A stretch of DNA of 60,144 bases, taken from Sulfobacillus harzensis. GTDB taxonomy: Bacteria > Bacillota > Sulfobacillia > Sulfobacillales > Sulfobacillaceae. Of the stretch, positions 17,350-27,083 are shown in pieces; position 1 is the first letter of the stretch; each line of letters opens with the position of its first letter. Made by a program: the position numbers and the translations under genes. The stretch lies in the NCBI RefSeq assembly GCF_012933365.1, contig NZ_JABBVZ010000016.1:1-60144 (forward strand). Reading direction: 5' to 3'. The notes beneath the pieces were generated by a model that worked only from the letters and a program-made list of their open reading frames with translations, was not told the DNA's origin and searched no databases.

Positions 17350-18745
17350 TGTTGCGGCCAACTTTAAAATCCCCAATAACGACAATCACACTTCGCCAAA
17401 AGGGCCAACCTAAAGTCGCCAAAACGGCCAACGGAAAATCCCCATTTTGGCCAAGAAGATGTCGCCATCCATTCCGTCGCAGCAGGATCGCGGCCCTCCG
17501 CGCGAGAATCGCTGGAAGCCACCCTGTGGTACATCCTGTCGATTGCGGAGGAGAGGTTCCATGCGGCAATTGGGGAGAGATGAACGATTGGCCATTTATG
17601 ATGCGTTGCAAGACGGACAATCCGTGTCCCACATCCATCGGGAGACGGGCCACGACCGGAAAACCATTCGCGACATTCGCGATGCGGGCGACCCGCGCCA
17701 GCGGACTAGCCCTCCGCCGGCCTCGGCGCGGCCGCGCCTCCTTGAACCCTATGAAGAGTATATCCGAGAACGCGTCCGAGCGGGTTGCGTCAACACCGCG
17801 ATGTTGCTGGACGAGATTCGGCTACGGGGCTATACCGGGGGCCGGAGTACCCTCAAGAACTTCGTACACCCTTTGCGTCCCACGGGGGTGCCTGAGCCCG
17901 TGCAGCGGTATGAGACACCCCCAGGACGGCAAGCCCAATGTGATTGGGCCCATTTTGGCCGGCTCGAATATCCGGACGGCACCGTCCGGCCGCTGTGGAT
18001 CTTTATCCTGACCTTGAGCTATTCTCGGTGTCTATACATCGAGTTCGTCCACGACACCCGTCAAGACACGCTCTTTACCTGCTTGGAGCATGCGTTTGCC
18101 ACGTTCGGCGGCGTGCCCACCGAGATCCTGTCGGACAATATGACCCCCATGGTCGTCGCCCATCCGGTCGACGGCCCCGTCTTATGGCATCCGCGCTTTG
18201 CCGCCTTTGCCGCGTTTCATGGGTTCACGCCCAAGGCCGCCCGCCCCTATCGGGGTCAAACCAAAGGCAAGGTGGAACGGCCTGTGCGCTATGTCCGGGA
18301 CAACTTCTGGCCGCGGGTGCAGCGCATCGAAGGGCTGGATGACCTGAATCATCAGGTCGTAACCTGGGTGCGCACGGTGGCCGATGTCCGGGTCCATGGC
18401 ACCATCCATGAGCGCCCGACCGATCGCCGCGCAGCGGATGTGGCGGGCTGTACGCCCTGGTCCGGAGCCCATCGCTTCTGGTATGGGGAGGAGTTGGTGC
18501 GTCGCGTGCACACCGATGGGTATGTGCGGTGGGCGGGCCACGCCTGGGCCGTTGGCTATGACTGGATCGGGCAGCAGGTCGTCGTGCAACGACGTCCGGG
18601 TGGGGGTGTCGTAATTCGGGTGGGGGATCGCATCCTGCATGAGTATCCCGCCCCGGTCCATCCCCATACCGTGGTCGGGTCCCCGGGCCCCTTGCCCACA
18701 CCGTCTCGGACCCGGACGGGTCCACGTCGGGTGCTCAGTGGATGA
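17350..18745 (+). mobile_element. IS21-family copy #3 (left end plus istA)
   Basis: The left end starts at TGTTGCGGCC (17350) with the repeated GGCCAA motifs of IS21 ends, almost the same as the inverted copy ending at 23642. istA follows. No istB or right end is seen after 18745, so the element is truncated at its 3' side. Confidence 0.7.
17561..18745 (+). CDS. istA: IS21 transposase IstA
   Basis: A 394-aa IstA. The N-terminal helix-turn-helix (SVSHIHRETGHDRKTIRDI) is followed by an rve-type catalytic domain with Asp in QCDWAHFG, Asp in ILSDNMTPMV and Glu in GKVERPVRYV. ATG 17561 was chosen because GGAGGAGAGG lies just upstream (17547-17556); an ATG at 17447 would add 38 residues of unlikely sequence. 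The ~90 bases after the stop continue a protein-like frame (VDEAWWALQGLQADG), so the original C-terminus may have been slightly longer. Without IstB it would need a helper in trans. Confidence 0.85.
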   Translation: MRQLGRDERLAIYDALQDGQSVSHIHRETGHDRKTIRDIRDAGDPRQRTSPPPASARPRLLEPYEEYIRERVRAGCVNTAMLLDEIRLRGYTGGRSTLKNFVHPLRPTGVPEPVQRYETPPGRQAQCDWAHFGRLEYPDGTVRPLWIFILTLSYSRCLYIEFVHDTRQDTLFTCLEHAFATFGGVPTEILSDNMTPMVVAHPVDGPVLWHPRFAAFAAFHGFTPKAARPYRGQTKGKVERPVRYVRDNFWPRVQRIEGLDDLNHQVVTWVRTVADVRVHGTIHERPTDRRAADVAGCTPWSGAHRFWYGEELVRRVHTDGYVRWAGHAWAVGYDWIGQQVVVQRRPGGGVVIRVGDRILHEYPAPVHPHTVVGSPGPLPTPSRTRTGPRRVLSG

Positions 18746-18855
18746 AGCGTGGTGGGCCCTGCAGGGGCTCCAGGCGGACGGCTCCTGCCCGGTGAATTGG
18801 CACGCCGGCGATAAACTCCTGGAAGCCCACGAACGCTAACAGGAAAACTCGCGGC

Positions 18856-19071
18856 TCAAGAGCTGTCATTGCATCGTCGGACGTGGTGTGGGGCGGCGGC
18901 AGAATCGGGGGACCGCAACCACCGTGCCATCAGGGCTTCGGTCTCCTGAATACAACACCAGTTCCACCACAACTGACGGAAGGCCTCCCGGTCTTCGGCT
19001 AAGGCAGCCGCCACGAGTTGGGTGACCGTTTGCTCGCGGAGCCGCTCCCACGAATTCTGTCGTGTGCGCAT
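18856..19071 (-). CDS. Small protein, unknown (71 aa)
   Basis: ATG 19071 follows AGAAAGGGG by about 8 bases. The product (MRTRQNSWERLREQ...) is mostly helical with a Trp/Cys patch (FRQLWWNWCCIQETEALMARW) and has no signal peptide. I recognise no family. A CATA box stands upstream with a 17-nt spaced AC, but the downstream part of the box does not match, so I do not call a promoter. Confidence 0.5.
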   Translation of the reverse strand: MRTRQNSWERLREQTVTQLVAAALAEDREAFRQLWWNWCCIQETEALMARWLRSPDSAAAPHHVRRCNDSS

Positions 19072-19380
19072 AGCGTGTGCCCCTTTCTCCCTGTTAGTTT
19101 GGGCATTCGCGGCTCGTTTTATGGGGGCCGTGGGGTTCCGTACACCAAATCTCATAAAAAGAGTCTCGTAACACAGTACTCCGCGGATCAGGGCCAGGAT
19201 TTGCCGTCAACTTTAGATGCCGCCTTTGGGTGGGACCCGGGTCCTTGGTTAACGGGTGGAACGGTCAGCGCCCGTTCGAACTTGCCCCCTAAAAGAACAC
19301 GCCCAGGCCGGGCACCAAAAGAGCCCGCCTCGCGGATGCGACGCGGACCCTTCCGGATTCTGATCAAGCCCCGTCGCGGG

Positions 19381-19881
19381 CTAGCTCTTCTGGTTTGCGA
19401 GTAGCTCCTGGACTTCCCGAAGCGTCTTGTGGCGATCACCGTGATGGTCATCGAGGAGTAGCAAGAGAATGAGTTGCAATTGCCACTGCCATTGGGTCTG
19501 CCACTGGTCTTGGTACTGGTGCTGGGCCTGAAGCTGGGCTACCACTTGGGCCAGCAGTTGATGAAGCTCCTGCCATTGAGCCTGGGCTTGGGTTTGCCAC
19601 TGGGCCATCAGTTGGAGTTGGCCTTGCACTTGCCACTGGCTCTGTGATTCGGCTTGACCTTGGATGTTGAGTTGGATCGCTCCCCCGTGGCCGTCAGGCG
19701 GCTTGATGTGAATATCGCGCGAACCGGACCCCGGCTCGGGGCCGTCTCCGACGGACACCGCGCCGATCGGTAAGGAGTCTCTCCGACGGTTATCGGTCTT
19801 TGAATCTATGGGCTGTGCGTTCTCGGTCTTCACGTCCGGGCCGCCCTTTGAACCCGGGAGCCACGCCTCGTCTTTGCTCAC
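19381..19881 (-). CDS. Gln/Trp-rich low-complexity protein
   Basis: A 166-aa protein starting at GTG 19881, about 7 bases behind AGGAGGGAG. The N-terminal ~70 residues are charged and polar. Residues ~75-137 are an extreme Gln/Trp/Leu/Ala repeat (QWQTQAQAQWQELHQLL, DQWQTQWQWQLQL), then a short aliphatic run and an acidic/His patch (LLLLLDDHHGD). It has no signal peptide. Such low-complexity sequence could form amyloid-like or coiled assemblies; some spore-coat proteins have comparable bias. A near-perfect SigK-like promoter lies 82 bases upstream. No family is recognised. Confidence 0.7.
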   Translation of the reverse strand: MSKDEAWLPGSKGGPDVKTENAQPIDSKTDNRRRDSLPIGAVSVGDGPEPGSGSRDIHIKPPDGHGGAIQLNIQGQAESQSQWQVQGQLQLMAQWQTQAQAQWQELHQLLAQVVAQLQAQHQYQDQWQTQWQWQLQLILLLLLDDHHGDRHKTLREVQELLANQKS

Positions 19882-19962
19882 AGTGTTCTCCCTCCTGTTT
19901 TGCTATTAATTTCACCCAGCTACCGTCCCGCGACGGCTGAGGTCACTGTCGTTTCCCCGTGA

Positions 19963-19991
19963 TACCGTATGCAGTGTTCCAGAATATGGTT
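19963..19991 (-). promoter_or_regulatory. SigK-like promoter of the Gln/Trp-rich gene
   Basis: On the minus strand, AACC (19991-19988) is followed by CATACGGTA (19971-19963), with 17 nt between AC and CATA. The second box fits CATANNNTA completely. The leader would be about 75 nt. Confidence 0.6.
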
Positions 19992-20273
19992 CCTGCGCCG
20001 ATCTCTCGCCCCACCTTGCCGGGTTCACGGGTGGTCGATCCACTCCTGGGGTAGAGTGGAGGATTGACGGGCAATCGCTCAAGCGACGTCTCACGCCGGT
20101 CCCCGGTCCACGCGTGCAGGATCCATTGTTTGAGCATAGGACCGAGCCTTGCCGAGAAGGCAATATACAACGACACCGCCCCCCGAAACCGTGAGGCGCT
20201 ATCCAATCGGTGTTAACTGAGCGGCCTTATGCCGGGTCCCGTGCCATAGCCGCCAGAGGCGCGTCCCGTCATT

Positions 20274-20438
20274 GTATGGGTGGCGGGCCCTTCGGCCACC
20301 GGACTGGGGCTGTCAACGAGCGCGTCGCTCCGCCCGATGTGGAATCATCACCCGGCCCGTGAGGGCGACCGGCCAGGCGGTCGCCCCCTGCCATGAGAAG
20401 TGTCGGCGTCGGGGTGCCGGTCGGGCAGCGTGATACCG
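20274..20438. repeat. Structured 160-bp repeat, copy 2
   Basis: Direct repeat of 11955-12112. The GGCC-CTTC-GGCC hairpin is at 20286-20297. The long stem pairs 20361-20371 with 20378-20388. Compared with copy 1, one pair changes from A-T to G-C, which keeps the stem. It lies just downstream of another minus-strand transposition ATPase gene. Confidence 0.55.
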
Positions 20439-20572
20439 CCGTTAGTGCTGGCGCTAACGCTTCTTGGCAGCACTGCCGCTCAATGCCAACGCGTTTAGCC
20501 CCCAAGGTTATGCTAAGGCCGTTGGCACCAGACCCCCTGCCCACACGGGAGGAGGTCTAGTGACGGTCGGGG

Positions 20573-21372
20573 TCAGTTGCTGTCGCGCCGATCGGCAATG
20601 ACCTGTTGCATGTGTGATTCATACACGATCTCTGCATGGGCCGCGGCCCAGAGCGCTTGGACGGCGAACAGATTGATGAGCCGCAGGATGCCCTGGGTTT
20701 GTGCGTAGAGTACGCTCAGCGCCGTAGGAGCCATCAACGGATGGGTCGTGCCCGCAAGTTGACAATGATGCGCGACATAGACCTGGGTTTCAGACTCGGA
20801 GTGCCGCCCAAGTGATAGCGCAAGGCAATGCGTTGCTGAATCGGGTTAAAGTATCGCAGGCGGAGTTGGGCCCGCAAGTCGGGTTGTCCAACCAAGATGC
20901 ACGCGAAGGGCGTGACGGCGTCCGTTTGGGTATTGGCGATGAACCGAAGGTCTTGGAGCATGGTGGCCGGAAGATTTTGGGCCTCGTCAATGATCAGGAC
21001 CGGCACTTTATGCTGTTGGTCAAAGAGGTCGGTCATGAGCGCCATGAATTGCCGACGCGCTTGCGAGCGCGGAAAACAGGGCGTCATGCCGAAGGCGTCG
21101 AGCACCAACGAGTAAAAATCAAACGGCGTGAGCTGGGATTCGGCACAGTAGACCACGGGATGCCGATGCGGATCTAAACCGGCGGCTAGCCGCCGGACGG
21201 CACTCGATTTTCCCGATCTAATTTCCCCGGTCACGAGCCCCAGGGCTCGGGTTTCCACCATGATGGCGAGCCGGGCTTGCAATTTCTGAAAGCCGCTGTG
21301 CGGGAAGTATTCCGTGGGATCGAGCTCTTTGCTGAACGGTTCCCGGGTAAAGCCAAAATAGCCTTTAACCAT
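20573..21372 (-). pseudogene. ExeA/TniB-like transposition ATPase, frameshifted
   Basis: An AAA+ ATPase of the type that accompanies DDE transposases, resembling ExeA/TniB. ATG 21372 follows AAGGAGG. The start YFGFTREPFSKELDP is characteristic; Walker A is GEIRSGKSS (the family usually has GxxGSGKS) and Walker B is VLIIDEAQNLP. After LRYHLGG, near 20790, the frame slips and the first frame stops at 20734. The other frame carries the normal C-terminal part (SETQVYVAHHCQLAGTTHPL, GILRLINLFAVQAL) to TGA 20573-20575. The partner transposase upstream is also broken. Confidence 0.75.
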
Positions 21373-21387
21373 GGAGTGGATCCTCCT

Positions 21388-21740
21388 TCATAGTCGACGA
21401 GTCGAGGGGACTGGGTGGCATAGCGAATACGGGCTTGCTGCTTGTTGGGTGCGAGCCGCCTGCTGTTCTTGGGCCAAAGTCAGATAGTTCAAACCGGTCG
21501 GCGGCGCCGGCGACGGGGATTCCGGGTGGGGACCTCGCGATAGCGATGATGCTGAAGCACGAGCGGCGTCGCATCGGAATAGATTTGACCCTGATATTCG
21601 CAATGGGTGATGGTCAGATCGTAGGGATCATACCGCACCGTTAGGGTCTTGCGTGCCAGCCGGGCATCCACTTCGTATCGATTGCCGGCCAATTGGATGA
21701 CGCCGGTTTTGTCCGCCTTGCGGGTCTCCTGCCACAGGAA
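21388..21740 (-). pseudogene. DDE transposase, C-terminal fragment
   Basis: Only the C-terminal beta-barrel region remains (LWQETRKADKTGVIQLAGNRYEVD, LTVRYDPYDLT). A one-base slip near 21515 puts the conserved tail (SPAPPTGLNYLTLAQEQQ) in another frame that ends at 21388. Upstream, at about 21740, the sequence jumps into an istB fragment. Together with the ATPase gene it is the remnant of a two-gene transposon. Confidence 0.65.
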
Positions 21741-21877
21741 GCTGCCACGCTCAAACCCCTGCGGACAACAAACGGAAAAACAGTGTGGCGTCCAGCCGCT
21801 CCAACGGCAAATACCCCACCTCATCCACGCACAGCAATTATGGGCGGGTATAAACCGCCAAGCGCGTAGCAAACCGA
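21741..21877 (-). pseudogene. istB: istB fragment of IS21 copy #2
   Basis: The minus strand reads RFATRLAVYTRP, a stop, then LLCVDEVGYLPLERLDATLFFRLLS and another stop. It is nearly the same as the corresponding part of the hybrid at 12113-12796. It is cut at 21877 by the ISL3 end and at ~21741 by the DDE transposase fragment. Confidence 0.75.
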
Positions 21878-23575
21878 GGCTCTTGCACACTTTTGGTGAA
21901 AGAGGAATATTGGCAACAAATGTCAAATGGACATGCCGCCTTTCGGAGGTGTGAACATGTCCTTGTTTAGTATACCAGAGTGCGGGATGCGCGTGACGTT
22001 GGTGCGGGGGACGGACCAACCCGTCCAGGTCGTGGTCGAATCGGTGGCGCATCGGACCCCCTGTCCCGCGTGTGGGCAGTGGAGCGCCCAGATCCATAGC
22101 CAATATACGCGCCACCTGCAGGAACTTCCCGTCGGGTCGTTGACGGTCACCGTGGAACTATGGGCGCACCGATTTGTCTGCCCGACACCCACGTGTTCCC
22201 AGCACATTTTTTGCGAGCGGGTCCCCTCGGCGTCACCCCAGCAACGACGCACCGCCCCGTGCACGGCGCGGCTCTTAACCTGGGCCTGGGATATGACCGC
22301 AGTCGCCACGTGCCAGGCGACCGCAGCGGAAGGGATGGCTGTCAGCCGGTCGACCATTAATCGGCTCCTCGTGCGTACTGCGGTCGCCCCCCGGATGCGA
22401 CGACCGGACGGCGGCGTTGACCATCATCGGCGTGGATGATTAGGTGTGGAACAAGGGGCGCGCTACGGGACCCTGGTCGTTGATTTGACCACCCATCGTC
22501 CGGTGGCGGTGTTGCCGGATCGCACCGCCGAGACACTGGCGACCTGGCTGCGTCAGCACCCCAGCATTTAGGTCGTTTCGCGCGATCGGGGAGGCCCGTA
22601 TGCCAAGGGCGCCCGCGAGGGGGCCCCCCAAGCCCAGCAAGTCGCCGATCGGTTTCATTTGCTCAAAAATTGGGGTGACCGAGTGGCCTCCGTCATCGGA
22701 ACCTGGCATCCGCCCATGGGGATTCCTATGGATCCACAAGAAATGCCGGAGCGGGCCGACGCTGTTGTGCCGCCTACCACCTCGCCGCAAAAGCACCAGC
22801 GCTGGGAAGCAGTGCATCGGCTGAATGCCCAAAGATGGTCCGTCTCCGCGATTGCCAACTCTCTGCATTGCGATCGGGAGACGGTCCGTAAGGATCTCGC
22901 GGCGGAAATCGCCGCGGGCCCCCCGATCCCCGGACTTCGGCCCCAGTCGGCTGAGGATATGCTCGGCATATTATAGCAAGGCGATCGTCACATGACCGCG
23001 CAGGCCTTGTGGGAGGCCGCCTTCCAACAAGGCTATACGAAATCTGTGGAGACCGTCCCACGCTGGCTGTGCCGCCGTCGTGGCCGAGTGAACCGAGGGC
23101 AGCGCATTCCCCGTCACGCCACGGGGACCTTGAGTGCGCGGATCCATGAGGATCCACCCTACCGGCTGGCGTGGACGCTCACGCGCCACTTTCAAACCTT
23201 GGTGATCCATCAGCGCGGCGAGACGGCCTTAGCAACATGGTGCCGCGCCGCAGAAGCGAGTGGGGTGCCGGTCTTTCCGCGATTTGCAGAAACCCTCCGC
23301 GCGGACTGGGATGCGGTGGTGGCGGCATTTCCCTTCCGTGGAGCCAAGGCCCGGTGGCAGGGTTGAACAATCGGACCAAGACGCTCAAGCGGATGATGTA
23401 TGGTCGGGGCCCGCTTTCCGTTGTTGAGCGCCCGGATTTTGCATCGGTAACGCGTCGAGGCCCGCCGCGCTCGGGCATTGGCATGGTCTCGAACGAGGGG
23501 AATGGACATGGGGCTCGTGCACCCTCACGGTTCGAGCACGCCATGGCCCAGCGCCACCAAAAGTGTGCAAGAGCC
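21878..23575 (+). mobile_element. ISL3-family copy #2, intact ends, degenerate transposase
   Basis: Perfect 21-bp inverted repeats (GGCTCTTGCACAC... at 21878-21898, complement at 23555-23575) bound 1,698 bp. They differ in sequence from the repeats of the copy at 10172. The flanks (CAAACCGA left, GCTTCAGG right) are not a duplication; they come from different parts of an IS21 element, so sequence was deleted after or during insertion. Confidence 0.8.
21957..23450 (+). pseudogene. ISL3 transposase, degenerate
   Basis: The frame opens at ATG 21957 with the ISL3 start (MSLFSIPECGMRVTLVRG) and a complete zinc motif (CPACG; CPTPTCSQHIFC). It is then broken near 22425. Further pieces follow in other frames, with stops at about 22440 and 22570 and again near 22975 (VVSRDRGG, ADRFHLLKNW, RLAWTLTRHFQTL), and the last part is LNNRTKTLKRMMYG. 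The natural end is TAA 23448-23450, reading LLSARILHR. At least four lesions are visible. Confidence 0.85.
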
Positions 23576-23642
23576 GCTTCAGGTTTGTCCTTTTGGCGAA
23601 GTGTGGTTGTCGTTATTGGCGATTTTAAAGTTGGCCCCAACA
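23576..23642 (-). mobile_element. IS21 left end of copy #2
   Basis: The complement of this segment starts TGTTGGGGCCAACTTTAAAA and matches the left end at 17350 closely. It marks a minus-oriented IS21 copy whose istA has been lost and whose istB fragment is at 21741-21877. Its outer edge abuts a group II intron remnant. Confidence 0.7.
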
Positions 23643-23643
23643 A

Positions 23644-24086
23644 CTGGCTGAGGAAAAGGCGCGACTCATTCCCGTTGGACGGCACCACTGGCACGCGGAC
23701 CAGCGCTATCCGCATCACTTCGACTTTCTCGGGTTCCGGCACTACCTCAGCCACGACCGGCACGGTCGGATGGCCGTCGTGCGGTTGCCGAGCCCGAAAA
23801 GCCGGCAGAAATTCCTGCTCGACATCAAACAATGGTTACGGGTCCACCAACATGACCACCCCCGTGCGAAAGCGCGGGTATTGCACGCTAAGTTGCGGAG
23901 ATTCTATCAATACTTCGACCTGCTGCATACAACAGCGGCATTGGGACGGCTGGGGTGTGCGGTCCAGTGGTACTGGGACCGGTCGTTGTGTCGCCGCAGT
24001 CAGCAACGGAAACTCACGTGGACGCGCTGACACGGCGCCCATGGTTTGTCCTTCCGCGTCCACGAGTGGTCCATCCGATGGTGTAA
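23644..24086 (+). pseudogene. Group II intron maturase, 3' remnant (copy 2)
   Basis: The frame reads LAEEKARLIPVGR...FDFLGFRHYLS and FYQYFDLL, the maturase part of a group II reverse transcriptase similar to the copy at 83-829. RT motifs are gone. The frame stops at 24030, but a one-base shift restores the usual tail (RRPWFVLPRPRVVHP) to TAA 24084-24086. The 5' side was removed where the IS21 end begins. Confidence 0.8.
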
Positions 24087-24102
24087 CGTATGTGAAATCG
24101 GG

Positions 24103-24135
24103 GAGTCGGATGCGTGAATTGCGCACGTCCGGTTC
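24103..24135 (+). ncRNA. Group II intron domain V (copy 2)
   Basis: A 33-nt hairpin, GAGTCGG...CCGGTTC, differs from copy 1 at a few positions. One change turns the catalytic triad AGC into AGT (24104-24106), leaving a G-T wobble in place of a C-G pair. The downstream sequence ends CTACTAGCC near 24210. Confidence 0.7.
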
Positions 24136-24210
24136 TACGGCAAAGAGGGCGCCCAAGGGACACTCACTAATACCGCCACGCCCCAAGACCCCTCTTTACC
24201 TACTAGCCTA

Positions 24211-24597
24211 AGCAGCCGCAATACCACGCGCGGCCAAAGATCTCGTAGCCGTAGTTCAAGCCAGCATGGTGAGTTGTGGGCGACGCTCGGGCCGACCGCG
24301 TCCGCCCCCGAGCCCCCGAAGGCTTTGGGTGCGCTGCTGCTCATCGCTTGAATCACCGCCTCAAGAGGATGTCACCTATTACAAACCCGTCTGAGTTCTG
24401 CATCCGGCCATAAGAACCATCCTGGCTAGGCCGCACCATCGACAACATGAGGTGTCTGAGCCCGAGCTTACCCCCATGCTTCATCAAAACACGACAGTCG
24501 GGGGCAGTTGCCGCGCTGACCTCGCGCCCATTTCCGAGCACTTAGAAACTGTGTCAAAAACGTATCCCGGATCGTATATCTACATAAACTTACAATT
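24211..24597. other. Interval without genes
   Basis: Nothing convincing is encoded here. Just before the next gene lies CATAAACTT (24583-24591), which resembles a SigK/SigE second box, but no AC stands at the right distance, so I do not call a promoter. Confidence 0.4.
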
Positions 24598-24612
24598 TTG
24601 GGGGATGATAAC

Positions 24613-26148
24613 ATGGCGGTGATTTATGTTCCCAACGACTATGCATCTATTCAAGCTGCAATCGATGCCGCCGTCGCCGGTGATACGGTATTGGTTAGGC
24701 CAGGAACTTATACAGAACCCACCACCCCGGCTTCCACACCTATGATCGTTATTAATAAACCACTGACCCTCCAGTCGACCGATGGTCCTGCCGTCACAAT
24801 ATTAGATGGGAACAGTGCTACAGAACGTTATTACATGGTGAGTATCGAAGCGGACAATGTGGTATTTAAGGGCTTTACCGTCACGAACCCTCGGTACAGT
24901 GGCACAGCAGATGCTTCAGGAATATTGACAAGTTTGAGCGGACGCCAAGACAATATTAAAATTCTAGACAATATCATCCACGACATTGGGAGTCTCACGC
25001 GCCCGGTTGTAAGCTTCGGGACATTCGGTATCAATGTCGGACCCGTTGACGGACTTGAAATTGGAAATAATGTCATTTATCACATCGGCAACGCCGAGAC
25101 TAATCCGGACAACGGTTGGGCGATCGGCATTTTTGTCTACGGCAATGACGCCGTAGATACGGCGACCAGTGTGAACATCCATGACAATACAGTGTACGAC
25201 ATTGAGAGCCCCGTTGCAGTGAATGATGGCATTAACAGCGGCGGAGACTCGAAGAATATTACCATTGCAGACAATACCATTCACGCAGTCGTGAAACGTG
25301 GAATTGTCACAAGTCCCGGCATGCTTGGGCCCGTCACCATTACTGGCAACCAGGTCACCGGAGCCACTTCATATGGAATGCTCCTGCGCAGTCCGTACGC
25401 TCAAACCGTAACCGACAACACCATCACACTAAATGACATTGGGGTCCATGTGAACGATACGGTATCCACAACGCCCGAAATCCATGACAACAATATTTAT
25501 AATAACACGAGCTATGACTTGGTGAATGATGCGTTGGTGCGCGTCAATGCACAGTATAACTGGTGGGGGAGTGTCACCGGTCCGGACGGCAAAGTCCTTG
25601 GACTAACCCCGACTGAATATACACCCTTTTTGGAGGCTCCCATTAGTGAGGTTACCGGCGTTACGAGCCGCGTCAAGGGGGTAACCTGCACGCAACTGGC
25701 CCGGACCCCAATACCCGACAAGCCCGGATTTGAGGACATCATTCTTCAGGTGACCATCGTGCTCACGATTACGCTGCTCGGACCGACGGGTATGCCAATC
25801 GTGACCTTCGAGGCACCGGATGTCGTATTGGAGGCGGTCACCCTCTATGTGCCCACGGGCACCACCATCTACTGCGCCGCGCTCCCTGGCACTACCGTGG
25901 AATCCATGTTAGCGGGTGTCCAAGTCCGCAATATTATTACCCTGTGCCTGTTGGTGGCTGCGGTCGGCCCGGCGGACCTTTTACTACCCGACCTGGGGCC
26001 ATGCCAGCCGCCCGCGAGTAATCAGGTCAACCCGTCTCGTGCCATGACTGACCTAGGCCAGTGCGCAGCCGTCTGCGTGGAAGTCACCAAAGTCTTCGAT
26101 GAGCGCGCACGAACCGACGTCATAGTGTTCAATGTTCCGGTCCCGTAG
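24613..26148 (+). CDS. Right-handed beta-helix protein with cysteine-containing tail
   Basis: A 511-aa protein. ATG 24613 follows TTGGGGGA; a TTG at 24598 is less likely. Residues ~5-330 are a parallel beta-helix of the NosD/pectin-lyase type, with an opening [20 protein letters not shown] and repeated turns such as [27 protein letters not shown] and TGNQVTGA. The last ~170 residues are a different module with spaced cysteines and hydrophobic strands ([42 protein letters not shown]), reminiscent of the end of protein B (VCVEIKIIVMVQLQ, LGPC.PP). There is no signal peptide, unlike most secreted beta-helix proteins. Spore-surface location is a guess. Confidence 0.75.
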   Translation: MAVIYVPNDYASIQAAIDAAVAGDTVLVRPGTYTEPTTPASTPMIVINKPLTLQSTDGPAVTILDGNSATERYYMVSIEADNVVFKGFTVTNPRYSGTADASGILTSLSGRQDNIKILDNIIHDIGSLTRPVVSFGTFGINVGPVDGLEIGNNVIYHIGNAETNPDNGWAIGIFVYGNDAVDTATSVNIHDNTVYDIESPVAVNDGINSGGDSKNITIADNTIHAVVKRGIVTSPGMLGPVTITGNQVTGATSYGMLLRSPYAQTVTDNTITLNDIGVHVNDTVSTTPEIHDNNIYNNTSYDLVNDALVRVNAQYNWWGSVTGPDGKVLGLTPTEYTPFLEAPISEVTGVTSRVKGVTCTQLARTPIPDKPGFEDIILQVTIVLTITLLGPTGMPIVTFEAPDVVLEAVTLYVPTGTTIYCAALPGTTVESMLAGVQVRNIITLCLLVAAVGPADLLLPDLGPCQPPASNQVNPSRAMTDLGQCAAVCVEVTKVFDERARTDVIVFNVPVP

Positions 26149-26161
26149 ATGAAAGCTGGCC

Positions 26162-26650
26162 TTGATGGTGCTTCATGCGCAGGATTATGTGCGGCAGATC
26201 GAAGAACAGATTCGGTTGAGCCAGCACCCCCGATTCGACGCCTCGTCCGAACGGTCGGATGCCGCGCAATTGCGGCTGTTCAATGAAACGGAGGTTACCG
26301 CAGTGCCGGCGGTGGACGCCAGGCCGGTCGAGGCGGTGACCTATGAGCGTCACAAGAAAATGCCTGGCCAGCGGGATGCCGCATGGGATCAGCGGCCCGT
26401 CGAGCGGATCGAATATCGGCCGGAGGAGTAAGTCTGCCCCAGCTGTGCGCAGACGCTCCATAAAATGAGCACGGAGGTGCGGCGGGAACTGTATATCGTT
26501 CCGGCCGAGGTGACCGTCCGGGAGCATTTGCAATATGTCTATGCCTGTCGACGCTGTGAGCGCGAAGCACTCACGACCCCGGTGGTGACCGCGTCGATGC
26601 CACGGCCGGTCTATCCCGGTAGCTTTGCCGCCCCCTCGGTGCACAAGGCG
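26162..26650 (+). pseudogene. IS66 TnpC N-terminal fragment
   Basis: The coiled leader ([21 protein letters not shown]) and the zinc-binding part ([26 protein letters not shown]) of the IS66 transposase are readable in one frame. TAA at 26429-26431 interrupts it, and the rest of the gene is missing after ~26650, where an inverted IS3 fragment begins. It starts right after the stop of the beta-helix gene. Confidence 0.8.
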
Positions 26651-27083
26651 CTCAGCCCGCCGCACGGCGCGCGGACTCGGCGGTCGATCACACCAGGCAT
26701 AATACCCGCTCCGAGAGGTATGGAGGACTTGGCACATCTTCGTGACACGGAAGGGGGAGCGATGTTCATGAATGAACGCATATTTTACTTCCGGTCGTTG
26801 TTGGCGAAGATGCGCATCGCTTTTTTAAGATGGCGTTCTCCTCTTCGAGATCGCGAATCCGTCGCTGTAACTCCCGTGCTGCCTGGTCGGCTTCCCGCAG
26901 ATGGCCACTCCCAACATGGGGTTCCCAAGGATGTTCTCGGGCATTCTTCAGCCACTGATGCAAGGTCGTGTCCGGAACACCGAAATCCCGAGCCACCTCC
27001 GCCACCGGCTGGTGGAGCTCGATCACCATCTGAATCGCTTGCTCTTTGAACGCTTTGTCGCATCTCCTAGCCATTTGGCTCAC
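26645..27083 (-). pseudogene. IS3-family orfA and start of orfB
   Basis: orfA (26766-27083) encodes a helix-turn-helix and leucine-zipper protein ([39 protein letters not shown]) and seems complete apart from its tail. The following orfB reads FANNDRK, shifts frame at ~26790, then continues [29 protein letters not shown] to ~26645, where it meets the IS66 fragment. The catalytic part is gone. Confidence 0.8.

Noticed and set aside
24583-24591. CATAAACTT as a SigK promoter of the beta-helix gene
   Set aside because: No AC stands 16-17 bases upstream and the last base does not match, unlike the six accepted sites.
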